This document shows positions 43,300 to 54,869 of a DNA stretch of 64,000 nt, one piece after another. The DNA lies in the NCBI GenBank assembly GCA_024509875.1, contig JAMPIV010021223.1, positions 691,794-755,793 on the forward strand, in the 5' to 3' direction. Origin of the DNA: Oreohelix idahoensis (taxonomy: Eukaryota > Mollusca > Gastropoda > Stylommatophora > Oreohelicidae). A program made the position numbers and the translations under genes. The notes under the pieces were generated by a model. That model was not told where the DNA came from. It made no database searches and saw only the letters and a program-made list of their open reading frames with translations. How positions within the stretch are numbered: position 1 is the first letter of the stretch; each line of letters opens with the position of its first letter.

Positions 43300-45461
43300 T
43301 GTCGTGGAATATTCTAATCCACATATATAAATTATCAGGTAAATATAAAGCCTAACAAATACATTTAATAAAGAAAAGAAAAATGGTAAAAGAACAGTGC
43401 TGTCACAATGACTGTACTCGAAATCCCCCTTGTTTTCTGCTTCGTCTGCAAATTGTAACGCTTTCACGTTGATAGTAAAAGCCTACTATATTATTACCCG
43501 CTTTCTTCAATGAAACGTGTACTAAACTTGAGATACGCAAACTGATCAATGACCTAAATTTAATATTTCATTCATTCCATTTTATACACGGCGTAACTAA
43601 AAGACAGATAAAGCAGGAGAGAGAGAGGGGCGAATGAAGGCAGGAAGCATGCAATACTAAACACGCGTCGCGCGATACACAATTGCTGCCATCACGCGTG
43701 TAAGGCCACATGCACTAACTTTTTTCAGACGGACAGTGATAAAAACACTAACCTTCCCAGAGTTAGGTTTTAAAAAAACCTGGAAAACGCTTATTAGAAA
43801 AGATGACATTAGATGGGTTTACGTTTGAAAACATTACAGTACCCAGACAGCACATCTTCGAAACAGGAGGTAGAAGAAATTGCATATTTTGAACGCAGCC
43901 ACTTAGCTCTTTTAAATTTGTATATTTGGGTTCCTTAGGGCTTGCTGACAAAGAATATGTAAAACGTTACGCAAATAGTCTAGGAATTACCAAATTATAA
44001 CCAAAATAAAATAGTGGGGGTGCCTGACAGCATGAAATCATTTCTGCTCATAAAATTTTTTTATAACGTGTTTGAAAAAACCTTACGTTACGGAAATAGC
44101 CTACCATGTTAACTCCAAATTGATTGGAGCGCAACAAATGTAAGACTAAACACGATTGGTCGGGCTATAAATACTATCTTGTGTTGTCAGGGGAAACGTG
44201 AAAAAGGAGTACTTTTTTGAAAAGATGTGTAGACATGGTTTCATTGGGTAGAGCTGCGAATATACTCGATTCAGAGCGTCTGTTCATTGCCACATCTTGT
44301 AATAAACCTACTAAGAAGCAGTGCGTTGAGCACCAGTGTATATTTTTTATAAAATAAAGCCTGGGACATCGGCAGATCGGAGTTGTGCTATATTCATTGC
44401 CAGTCAACGAAACTGTTTATTATTCTATGAATTGTGGTAAGCTTGAAATATTCAATATCTTTTAATGAAAATTGAATGTAAATTGATAATTTATGTCTGT
44501 ATATATGTGTAGTTCAGTAGCAAACATGATGTAAAGCCTATATGCTCCAGCCTGAACAGAAGGTGTCGGAGGAAAGAAAAACTGCATGGAATGGCCAAAC
44601 AGTACACTGACACCTAGATGATTGACTAGAAAGAAATAATGCTGGAATTGCAGAGGCGTAGTAACCATTAGGGAGGGAAATACTGGTATAAAGTATTTCA
44701 GATGAAGCTGACAGTTGGCCTAACGCTCTGAACTCAATGTTTGTGATGTATTGTGCTCAGTGTAGAAAGAGAGTATAAATTAGTTATGACGTAGAAGGTA
44801 CATCCTTCTTGTTTCAGGGACCGTGGTCTTAAAGTTATTGAGCAGCACCTGGTCAGAGCTTTGCTGAAGCCAGAGGTGGACAGCATACTCCTGGGTCCAT
44901 ATAGCAACCAGTGGGGTGGCTCCAGAACTCATTAAAGTAATCGAGCAGAGGAGGCCTTTACTGCAGTCATTGACACACATAGGATACTATTACTAATATA
45001 TATCACTACAAGATTCATAATGATAAATTCTGTACATATACTTGTAATTAAAATTGATTGTGATTCCTGGTTCCCTTTGTATTTGAATCAGGACACATAT
45101 ACATTCATGACAGCACTGAATACATATTGTTACTTGAAAAGTTATCAGTGACTCCTTTAAGATATCCTCTTAGAGTGTTTTATGTATGTGAGTGTCACAG
45201 TGTTGTCAAGTGTGGTGGAATAAATTAAATTGTTTATCTGTCTGTTGTTGTTATGACTTACACTTCATCATACACATACCCTAGACAATTAACGTAGTCA
45301 TCACACTATTCCAGAATAATTCTGACTGAGGTATACATATGTGGCAGCAAGTAAAGTTATCTATAATACACTACTCTTATTAGATATAGATACCTTCACA
45401 GCTGATCTCAGTCAGTACACTAAGTCCCCTATAAATATTTATAACATCCCACTTTACCACA
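43300..45461 (+). mobile_element. Apparent solo LTR C1, 2162 bp, nested in LTR B
   Basis: Interrupts LTR B where the sister copy reads ctggatagacaatattgg. It begins TGTCGTGGAAT, ends CTTTACCACA and is flanked by agaga (43295-43299) and agaaa (45462-45466), a 5-bp TSD with one mismatch. An AATAAA signal lies at about 45221. No coding frame. TG...CA ends, a 5-bp TSD and non-coding content fit a solo LTR; orientation is inferred from the polyadenylation signal. Confidence 0.6.
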
Positions 45462-46023
45462 AGAAACAATATTGGCGAGAGGTGGCATCTGGACATCAAT
45501 TGAGTTCACAGATGGTGTTTATGAGTTGTGCACAGGATGCCGGGGGAAGTCTGACGCAACGATATGACATCACTGTAAGAGGTCACGTGTTGATATTAAA
45601 TTTAATATTTTGAAACATGTAAGGGTATTTTTCTTTGAAATTGAAGCACCCCTACCCACGTAGTGCTGAACGAGATTCGACTGGATTGGTTCATTTTGAG
45701 GAGCTGAAATATACAATGTATTTTATTGGCACACTAGTCGGAAGTGAAATCTGTGATTTGAACTAAGAACTGAGAATATAGTGTGATGAAGACACAGATC
45801 ACACAGAGAGACTGTAGCGCACAAGTCATATCAGCGACTCATAAAAGCCAAAAAGAAAAAGGAGACATTGGACTTAGAAATTCCACAACTATAAGTAACA
45901 GATCGAGTATTGGGCAACTTTGGAATTCACAAGTAAACCGGAATTTTTAATACAAGACTGGACACTTAAAGGAGCCAGGACTTTAATTAATAAAACTGAA
46001 ATGCTAGGAATTTGATCACAAGT

Positions 46024-46195
46024 CATAGAGGAATTTAACAAAAGTTTTCCCAGGCTCAGGTGATTTCACAGAACATCCGCCGTCAGAGGAATTAACTCTA
46101 ATTTCCCAGACCAAGCCATAGAGGAATTAAACAAACGTTTTCCCAAACCAGGATTTTGCAGACCACCCGGCGTTAGAGGAATTAACTCTAATTTC
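46024..46195 (+). repeat. About 80-bp tandem duplication inside LTR B
   Basis: Units at 46024-46105 and 46117-46195 share catagaggaatt, gttttccca, and gaggaattaactctaatttc. The minus copy has a single unit at about 56900-57000. Confidence 0.8.
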
Positions 46196-47346
46196 AAGAC
46201 CTAAGTGAATTCGAAGCTTCCAATACAGAGCTGTGTCCAGTCTAAATCTGTGGAAGGAGATTGTGTATTCCCAAAATTTTGGGGTAAGTGTAAACAATTT
46301 ATTTTCAAATGTGAAATTTGACATTTTTCTTGCTAAGTGGTTATATGTGTGGCTGGCAACCTCAACATATAAAAATAGTATATGCATGACCCACTACTGC
46401 AAGAGCTGGTGATTGTTTCTGCCTAGTCGTGCGGAAAACCCGACTGCAGAGCCACCCAAACTCCGACGGGAGTAGTGATGAGTAATAAGTGATGATTATA
46501 TCACATGTGCCTAAGGTGTAAAATATTATCTTGTGAGATGTATGTACCTTTTTTAATTGTAATTCAGGCAAATCCTTATTCACGCACTCCAGACGCAATT
46601 TCCTAGTTAACACCAAGAAGGATATTGGTGAATTTTCATCATATTCCCTTAGTTACACTGTGTGTTCGGGAATTTAATTCTTCTGAGAGGTTAACATTGG
46701 TGGGTGGAGCGCATGACAATGGGCATGTTAGTTTGCGGCAAACAAATGTACTTAGCAGGCATTTGTTTCTTTCTATTTGTCTAAAGTTCGTGGTTACAAG
46801 CCATCAGACGATTTGTGGTATTCACACCGCTATTGTGAGGGAAAAGCATACACCTTAACCGCCTACAGTGGAAGAGAGTGATGAGAAGGCTTCCGTCATC
46901 ACAGAATTGATGAACCACAGCACGACTTAAGTTTTACACACCACACACACCACACACACGACACACACACACATATAAACGGGCCAGAAATATTGCTTAA
47001 ATATACCTTCCAATATATTAAAGAGCCGTTACCATAAGAGGGCATCCGTTAACAAATTACAAGCAGCTTTTGTTCTTAACGGGCCAGAACCATTGCTTAA
47101 AACCTTCACAAAAGCCGACAGACCAGATAATGTTAACAAATTTCTCAGCCCTAAGCAGCTTTTGTTCTTCTGGGAATATCTTGTGAACTCTACCCTAAGG
47201 TAGAAGCGCCATTCGCCTTCTATCTACATCTCTGCCAAGAGTAATCTTGCGCAAAGATAGATACCTTGGACGACCTACTTTAGATACGCTTGCGTTTTGG
47301 TCACTGTTGGACCACTACTGCAAAGCAGGGGAGACAATCCGTGACA

Positions 47347-50235
47347 GGATACAAATAGTGTCATAGATCTGGCATTCGTCTCTAGTGCTGTCACCACCAT
47401 GGCACGTTGGCATGTATTAGGTGCACAGGAAAGTGATCACCTACATTACGTCATACTCATTGCAAAAGGTAGGACCACTAGACACAGGAAACCTAAACAG
47501 ACCTTCAAGTATCCTACAGGCCCACTCGACTGTAACAACCCTTTACACACATGACGTCACAATGCCAAACAAAAGACAGCGAGAACACCTTTCACCCAAC
47601 CTCCCTGGTGGAATAAGACAGCGGAGGAAGGATGGATAGAAAAGGAAAGAGCAACAAAGGAATGGCGTAAAGCACGAAACAGAAGAATGATGAATGAGGG
47701 AGAGGTTGAAGAGATGATGGAGAAAAAGCAAAGAGCCGTTAATAGATTCAAAAGATGGCAAGGGAGGCCAAGGATAAAGTATAGGAGGACTTTGTGACAC
47801 AGGTAGGCACGGAAAAAACCCTATATAAATTCTGGTCCTTACATCGAAGAATGAATAGGAAAAGTGCAAGCCAACCCATCCCTAATATCAAAAGATCTAC
47901 ACGACTAAGACTGAAGACGGAAAAGGGAAGAGCATTATTCAATCAATATGTGGAGCAAACGGATAAAGGTGACAAAAGTGCCCGCCTGAAAATAAAGTAC
48001 AGTGTTCTGGAAAATGCCCTAAGGGGCCAGATATACTTCGATCTCATTTCTAAAGAGGAAGTGGTGTACACATTGAAAACCAGCAGAAACACTGCTCCGG
48101 GTCCTGATGGTGTACAATACCATCACATTAAACAGCTCTACAACACACCATTATAAATATGATGAGCGATTTCAATACCAGAAACCAGAATGATGAGGTG
48201 CCGGAAGACTCGCTACACAGTTATCTTCGGCCACTTCCTAAACCTGGCAAAGACCCCACACTGCTCAGCAGCTATCGAATTATCACACCAGAAAGTTGCA
48301 AGACAAGTAATGAGCCACATCGAAAATGCACACACCCTTCCTGGTACCCTGGGTAGCTATAGGCCAATGAAACCAACATGGGGTAACGCTGGAACATTTG
48401 TATACGATGTGTATGAGGGATTCCAGGGTAAAAGAGAAACCGTGGCTGTCGCAATTGACTTAGAGGATGCTTATATCAGTGTGGACTTTGCAACCCTAAT
48501 AGACTGTATAATATCACGTGGTGTCAACCCTTGGATAACTCTTGCCTTAATGGAGAGATCAGTTGCATTTCGCTTTGGAACTTGAACATCAGAACTAACG
48601 CGAATTTGCTCGGGACTACCACAGGGTTCGCCACTATCACCAGTGCTGTTTAACATTTACACAGCAAAAGTAGCAACCATTTAACCAACAGGACTGGGAC
48701 GAAATATTATCGCAGATGACATACTCATGTACAGAACTGGCTCAGACAGACAGGAAATGGTCCAACGCATACAAGAGACACTACAGGCGGTTTCTAAATG
48801 GTGTGAGGAAAGCGAATCTAAGGCCCAACAAGACCTGTGTGATGTGGTGCTCTTTTAACAACTCCATAGGGAAAGCAGACTTTCCAGACATCACTTTCAC
48901 TGGGCAGAACATTGGAAGGCAAGACAGACTGAAGTATCTGGGAGTAACGTTTGATCGTGGGCTATCGTTCAAGTATCATGTCGAACTGATCATACAGAAG
49001 TGCAAGCGAGGACTAGCAGCCTTAAAAACATTGGCTGTTGCGCGCTTGAAACAGAGACTATTGTTTCTCCTGTATCATCAGCTCGTGATTTCAGTAATCG
49101 AATACGGGCTAGGAATACTCACGATGTCAGTGTCACATTGTGAACGACTGGAACGCATTCAAACTAAAAGGATGCGACTAGTGTTGGGCTGTACGCGTGA
49201 TGCCCCCATTGTGACAATGAGATACATGCTCGGATTGCTTTGGATTAGATCCAGATATGCGATGTCCCAGACAAAAGCCTATATGCGGATACCACGGACA
49301 AAAGACATCCCCTATATGAGAACATAGCTGACATCAAAGGAACAAGGATAAAGAGGGGGGTGTCACGGATGGCACAGACAGAGGCTACAATTGGTCAGGT
49401 GACCAGGGTTGAAAATGTATCCAAAGGGGAAGAATGGAGTAAGTCAGGGAAGAACTGGATAAAATACCAGCAGGTCATCATTAGCCTTGGCAGAGAGTGC
49501 AGATCTTAGGACAATGGAAAAGCAGAGCTGGAGATTAATCAGCTGATAAGGGATCATGCTGGGGATGATGATGCCATTGTGTACACGGATGGGTCTGTAG
49601 TGCGTGGTGGGAAATCAGGATTGGACTTTTCTGCGAGAATAAAGGGCAGGTCGTCGCTGAACAGAGTGGAGCCTACATGACAGCAACCTCCAGCATGAGA
49701 ATGGGGGGAGAGGCAGTTACTGCAGCACTAAGGTGGCTGTCTGAAACTCCATCAACCAGGCAGTTATATTGTCAGACTCTTGCCATGCTTCGGAAAGTTC
49801 AGAACGGATGGCTGCAGCAGGAATGGAAAACATCAATAGAATCCTCAAGTCCTCAAGAACTGGTGTGGGTCTACTGTCCTGGTCATGCAGGGGTACGTGG
49901 CAATGAGAGAGCTGACAGAATGGCGTCGAGAGCACCCATAGTGGGGACACTGGACATGGATAAGGGAGAGATACTAAGGGAAATTAATATATGATCGCCT
50001 GTTGGATAATGACACTGCAATGGATGAATCAACAAAGCTGAGACTGTTAGAGTTTGGCATCAAACGTGGGACTAGCAGAAATGGACGTGAGAGAGGATAC
50101 ATCCGTCGTATGCACAACCAGCGTGCTACAGGTACAATTAGCATTTATACTCTTCGACATTTGCTGAGGCACCAATGGGTTTGCCCGGCATACAGTGAGG
50201 TCGATTCTGATTAACAATAACAATAACATCCAACA
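47347..50235 (+). mobile_element. I-like LINE with RNase H, 5'-truncated
   Basis: A non-LTR element that begins mid-endonuclease immediately after the LTR B end and finishes with an (AACAAT)n-type tail (about 50213-50228), as in I-superfamily elements. The carried RNase H separates it from the RTE- and CR1/L2-like LINEs in this window. Confidence 0.85.
47361..50214 (+). pseudogene. I-like LINE polyprotein: endonuclease end, RT, RNase H; broken
   Basis: Endonuclease end: NSVIDLAFVSSAV and QESDHLHYVI (about 47358-47460). RT block 1: NTAPGPDGVQYHHIK (about 48090). The block with TVAVAIDLEDAYISVDF (first catalytic Asp) is near 48450, and LPQGSPLSPVLFNIY near 48615. The FADD-equivalent region reads IIADDILMYRTGS (about 48709). 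Thumb and beyond: LKYLGVTFDRGLSF and ERIQTKRMRLVLG. RNase H: DAIVYTDGSVVRGG (about 49570), GGEAVTAALRWLSE, and PGHAGVRGNERADRMAS (about 49880). Frames change or stop several times (about 48158, 48583, 48682, 48856, 49325, 49676), so it is dead. Confidence 0.87.
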
Positions 50236-50744
50236 TCGCTTTAGTATACTGAATACATAAATTTGCGCCTAACAGTTTAAGTAATTTGCTTTTTTTTTTT
50301 TTTTTTTGATGTTACGAGATATTGAAACATTGAGTGACAATAAAGAATTTCAACTATTGTTACAGGAAATCATTTTAAAAAATTTATTAGTTAAAAATTG
50401 TGTGTAAATCTTTATGTGTCTGTGTGGTTGGAAAGACAGAAAAAGTGGTGGGTCAGCAATATTTTTAGCTAATTTAACACTGAACTAAGCCCTGAAAGTT
50501 GATGTGTTTATTAGCCTTTTAATGACGTCAACTATTGACGGGCGTTAATCCGTTCAGTCACGTAATGTTCTCGCACGTCGATGAGATCGTTTGTGTAAAT
50601 ATTGATTCGATTTCATTGTCTGGAACTAACCATCACAACTGATCTATAAATTATTCGGACGAAAAATGATTGGATAAAAGTTGACATAATAGAACTTGAC
50701 ATTTGATATGTAATAATGTATTGACCTGGCGTAGTTCCCGGAGC
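50236..50744. other. No gene seen
   Basis: A/T-rich DNA with a T run at about 50290-50307 and a CRE palindrome at 50523-50530. No element signature. Confidence 0.45.
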
Positions 50745-50754
50745 GAATAGGACG

Positions 50755-50925
50755 ACTGCTCGGTCAAGCATGTCGTACCTGGCGACTAATTTGTGGTTGT
50801 GTATGGAACTGGCAACCTCATCGTGTAAAACAAATTGCTTCACAGCTGCAAACAGCTGCAAACAGCTGCAAGGGTATGTGAATGCCTCGTGCAGGTTTCT
50901 GCAAGGGAGCCACCTGCATTGATGA
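50755..50925 (+). repeat. Family D repeat
   Basis: Contains aagcatgtcgta, ggcgactaat, aactggcaacctcatcgtg and gtgcaggtttctgcaa. The agctgcaaac word is tripled at about 50842-50870, a local expansion within the element. Confidence 0.65.
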
Positions 50926-50999
50926 ATATATGCCTATATGGAGCGAATAGAAAAGTGATGAATTATGGATTAATAAAATATTTTGTTTACGTTAACAAA

Positions 51000-51300
51000 T
51001 GGTAGTTATGATGCAACAAATAGGCCTCATAGGCCTACTCTTTACGATTTCCAACTGCAGAGGGATTTTTAGCGTGAGCAACTTGCACACGAGACCTCTT
51101 AATTTTTCGTCCTTATCCGAGAACGCTAGGTATCCGATCTCACGACCTAGGAGACCAGGGAGGAGTATGACATCATTAGGACCACTTGTTCTGAAAAAAA
51201 ATGTCAATAAATTTTATTCCCTCAACTGGGAATCGAACCCGGTACCTCTAGAATTCGAGGCGGACGCCACATCTCTTAGTCATACCGACCCCCCTAAATG
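51000..51300 (-). mobile_element. Second type of tRNA-headed SINE
   Basis: On the minus strand a tRNA-like head (about 51298-51225) has a B box ggttcgattcc and a T-arm-like ccggg. The body continues with tggtctcctaggtcgtgaga and ends near 51000. The head differs from SINE A and from 6274-6349. Only one copy is in the window, so the boundaries are approximate. Confidence 0.5.
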
Positions 51301-52001
51301 TTAGTATTATCACTTTAGAGTTCCTTTCTTTTTTTAAATCAAGTAACTGATTGCAAATGTTGACAGTAAACATTAACTGTGTGTTGGAGAATAGGAGATT
51401 AGTCCCCAGTGATTTCATATGGGTATTTTTTTTTTTAACATCGAATCTACCATATCCTGTACGATCCTACAACTACACTGGTGCAAACAAATGTTTACGT
51501 AAAACTTGCTCAGGCCGAGAACATCAATCCACTCACACGCTTTGCATGTACATGTGCTAAACTACCAATTATTACTACGATAACGCAAGTACGGTAGCCT
51601 AATTCGTTAACTGCGCACTCAGTGGACAGTACTTATTAAACTTACTTTGGTAACACGCGTCTAAATGGGTATTATACCATTTTATGTTTCGTTCCCTATG
51701 GAGTAAAGAGCCAACACTGTAGATTGTTCCCTTAACAGGAAGCCTGGGATAAGCATTCACATGCTCTAGCAGGGGAGGTTTCTATTGCATTATGTTTTTT
51801 ATGATGAAGTTGTCAGCTTCATGTACAACCTCATTTAAGTCGCCTTGTACAACATACCTGAGGTAGCTGTAGGCCTATACTTTCTTCGTCTCATCAAAGA
51901 TCTCTGGGAATTACTGAGGACGGACATCGGAAGGTTTTGCTAATTTTACAAGAAACTGATTTGCTCTGTTTGTTGATTATTGTTAAATCAGGATTAATTA
52001 C
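51301..52001. other. No gene seen; holds an inverted family D fragment
   Basis: Family D landmarks (gttgtcagcttcatgtacaa) lie on the minus strand at about 51735-51870, similar to 6740-6885. The rest shows no signature. Confidence 0.45.
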
Positions 52002-52048
52002 TTACTTACTTACTTAGTCGTTCCCCTTCTACCGTGAGGTGTAGAGGT
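52002..52048 (-). mobile_element. 47-bp LINE micro-insertion with 12-bp TSD
   Basis: An extremely 5'-truncated copy of the LINE 3' end seen at 6983-7240: tail acttacttactta, then ccttctaccgtgaggtgtag. Exact duplications aggattaattac at 51990-52001 and 52049-52060 flank it, so it is a true insertion of only 47 bp. Confidence 0.88.
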
Positions 52049-52427
52049 AGGATTAATTACGCGTGATTTAAATAATTTATTACTGCTGGCGAACTTTTAT
52101 TTCTTTATTTACTGTTATGTCATTATTAATACGATTTGTAGATGTCACTTTTTTTGTAAACAGTGTATGAAATCCGTTTTGTGCTTTTCCTGATGAGCTA
52201 TGAAATTTGGTACATACATACGATGCTTGCCTACACGCGCAAAAACGAGGATACATGTCTGATTCTTTATTCTCCATAAAATGATAATGACATATTTAGT
52301 GTATGCTGCAACATGTCACGTAGGGAAATAATTAGAATTAATAACAGTGTGGAACACATCTCCAGTAATTAATGATGGGAGTTTTTTTTTTATATTGCAG
52401 CTTTCATGGCATGTGCATAGATAGATG

Positions 52428-52747
<320 letters not shown>

Positions 52748-53572
52748 TGTATCCTTGTATCCTCACATATACTTCAAGCGTTATTGTAGCATGTATCATT
52801 ATAAAAGTAATATAACAGTTTACATTTACAATATCCAATCATAATCAGATCTAAATATGTTTTTAAAATTAATTTTTTTTTTAAACAACAGAAAGTAATG
52901 AACAAAAAAAAAAAAAAAAAATAAGAAACAAAGTTCAAACCCTCATACAGTAAATTAGACAATGATTTGAGACATTAATCAGATTATGGTGGCGTGGTAT
53001 AAGAACTCGTGACATATTCGAACAGTCTGCTAGGGACTCGGCATTTTTTTTTTTTTTTTAAATAAAATTTTGCCTCGTTTTGGCGAGGCGCGTCCCGTTC
53101 ATAAACTAGTCGCTTATATTATGGCGTGTTTTCTAGTATATGCGAGAGATTTCACCAGATTTGAGCGGCTTTGAGTCCTATAGCTGATACTGCCGGAGGG
53201 GATGAATTATGAAAGTCTTGACAATACTAGGTCCAGCTTTATGAGGTGGTGAAACCAGTTCTCTTCCTTGGCTGTCTCTGCCTTCATGAAGTCAACAGCA
53301 CAATCAGACAGACTAGGTAGGTAAACAGGCAGACAGATTAGGTCGGTAGATAGACAGACAGACTAGGTAGATAGATAGACAGACAGATACGATGGAAATT
53401 AATTTTCCAAGGGTTGAGAATCGGGCACACAGTCCCCTCTTGCATTCGTGTCCGTCCTCTCGTTCAACTTGTATTAATGTTTTTCAGACATTCTCCAGCG
53501 TACTTAAAGTATTAATTTAAGGACAATGCAAGATTACAAAATAGTATAACAGCATACATTAGCAGTACCTAA
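52748..53572 (-). mobile_element. CR1/L2-like LINE 3' region, copy 3 (split)
   Basis: An older, diverged copy of the LINE 3' untranslated region. It lacks the GTTC tail and meets the GATA array directly. The hairpin-ended repeat (53043-53115) interrupts it. Its upstream continuation appears at 61219-61305 beyond the LTR B insertion. Confidence 0.8.
53043..53115 (-). repeat. Hairpin-ended repeat, copy 3
   Basis: Perfect GCCTCG-TTTTGG-CGAGGC hairpin at 53072-53089, then aaaattttatttaaaaa on the minus strand. It sits inside a LINE 3' region where sister copies lack it, so it is a mobile insertion. The inserted stretch may extend to about 53190. Confidence 0.65.
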
Positions 53573-54869
53573 TGTCACGGATTGCCTCCCCTGCTTTGCA
53601 GTAGTGGTCCACTTATGGCCAAAACGCAAGCATATCTAAAGTAGGTCGTCCAAGGTATCTATCTTCGCGCAAGATTACTCTTGGCAGAGATGTAGATAGA
53701 AGGTGAATGGCGCTTCTACCTTAGGTGAGGGTTCACAAGATATTCCCAGAAGTCAAGACCAAAAACTGCTTAGGGCTGAGCAATTTTGTAACTTATTATC
53801 TGGTCCGTCGCCGTTTTTGAAGGGTTTAAGCAATATTTCTGGCCCGTTAAGTCCCCAGTTGGTGTAATCCAACGAATGCCCTCTTATACGTAATGGCTCT
53901 ATCTATATATATGTAATTATTAAATAGTCTTGCTCACACGTTTGCTTTCATACCTCTAATGACTGAATAAATAATTATTTGTTTAGTATCAAATAACATA
54001 CAACAAATTTAATAGTCAATTAGTTCAACAAGTTAAAATAAGGATTAAATGGGGGTGAAAGGTAAATTAAATTTTTCCTCACAGAGGTTGGATCGTGGCG
54101 CTATCAATGTCCGTGTTTTTATGTTGCCTCTGATGAAAAAAAAAACTTAACTAAGGATGAGTCCTGCAGCTGTGGTTCATCAATAATGTGATGACGGAAG
54201 CCTTCTCCACACTCTGTTCCACTGTAGGCGGTTAAGGTGGAAGCTTTTCCCTCACAATAGAGGTGTGAATACCACAATTCGTCTGATGGCTTGTAACCAC
54301 GAACTTTAGACAAATAGAAAGAAACAAATGCCTGCTAAGTACATTTGTTTGCCGCAAACTAACAAGCCCATTGTCACGCGCTACACCCACCAATGTTAAC
54401 CTCTCAGAAGAATTAAATTCCCGAGCACACAGTGTAACTCAGGGAATATGATAAAAATTCACCAATATCCTTCTTGATGTGAACTAGGAAATTGCGTCTG
54501 GAGTGCGTGAATAATGATTTGCCTGAATTACAATTAAAAAAGGTACATAATTCTCAGAAGATAATAGTTTACACCTTAGTCACATGTAAGGTAATCATCA
54601 CTCATTATTCATCACTACTCCCGTTGGAGTCTGGGGTCGCTCTGCTGTCGGATTTCCCGCACGACTAGTCAGAATTAATCACCAGCTCTTGCTGTAGTGG
54701 TTCATGCATATAATATTTTCATATGTTGAGGTTGCCAGCCTTGTATTAACCACTTAGCAAAAAACCTGTAGAATTTACATTAGTAAATAAATTGTTTACA
54801 CTTACCCTAAAATTTTGGGAACACACGATCTCCTTGCACAGATTTAGACTGGATACAGCTCTGTATTCA

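Larger units (their letters stand above)
43003..47346 (+). mobile_element. LTR family B, plus-strand copy, split by another LTR
   Basis: Matches the inverted copy at 53573-61218 in two blocks: 43003-43299 and 45462-47346. It ends gcaatccgtgaca-like at 47346. Between the blocks lies a 2.16-kb apparent solo LTR (43300-45461). Its first 100-200 bp are not recognisable, so the left end is uncertain. It carries two tandem duplications absent from the other copy (46024-46195; words repeated at about 46979 and 47079) and a CA-rich microsatellite near 46935-46975. No protein is encoded. Confidence 0.75.
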
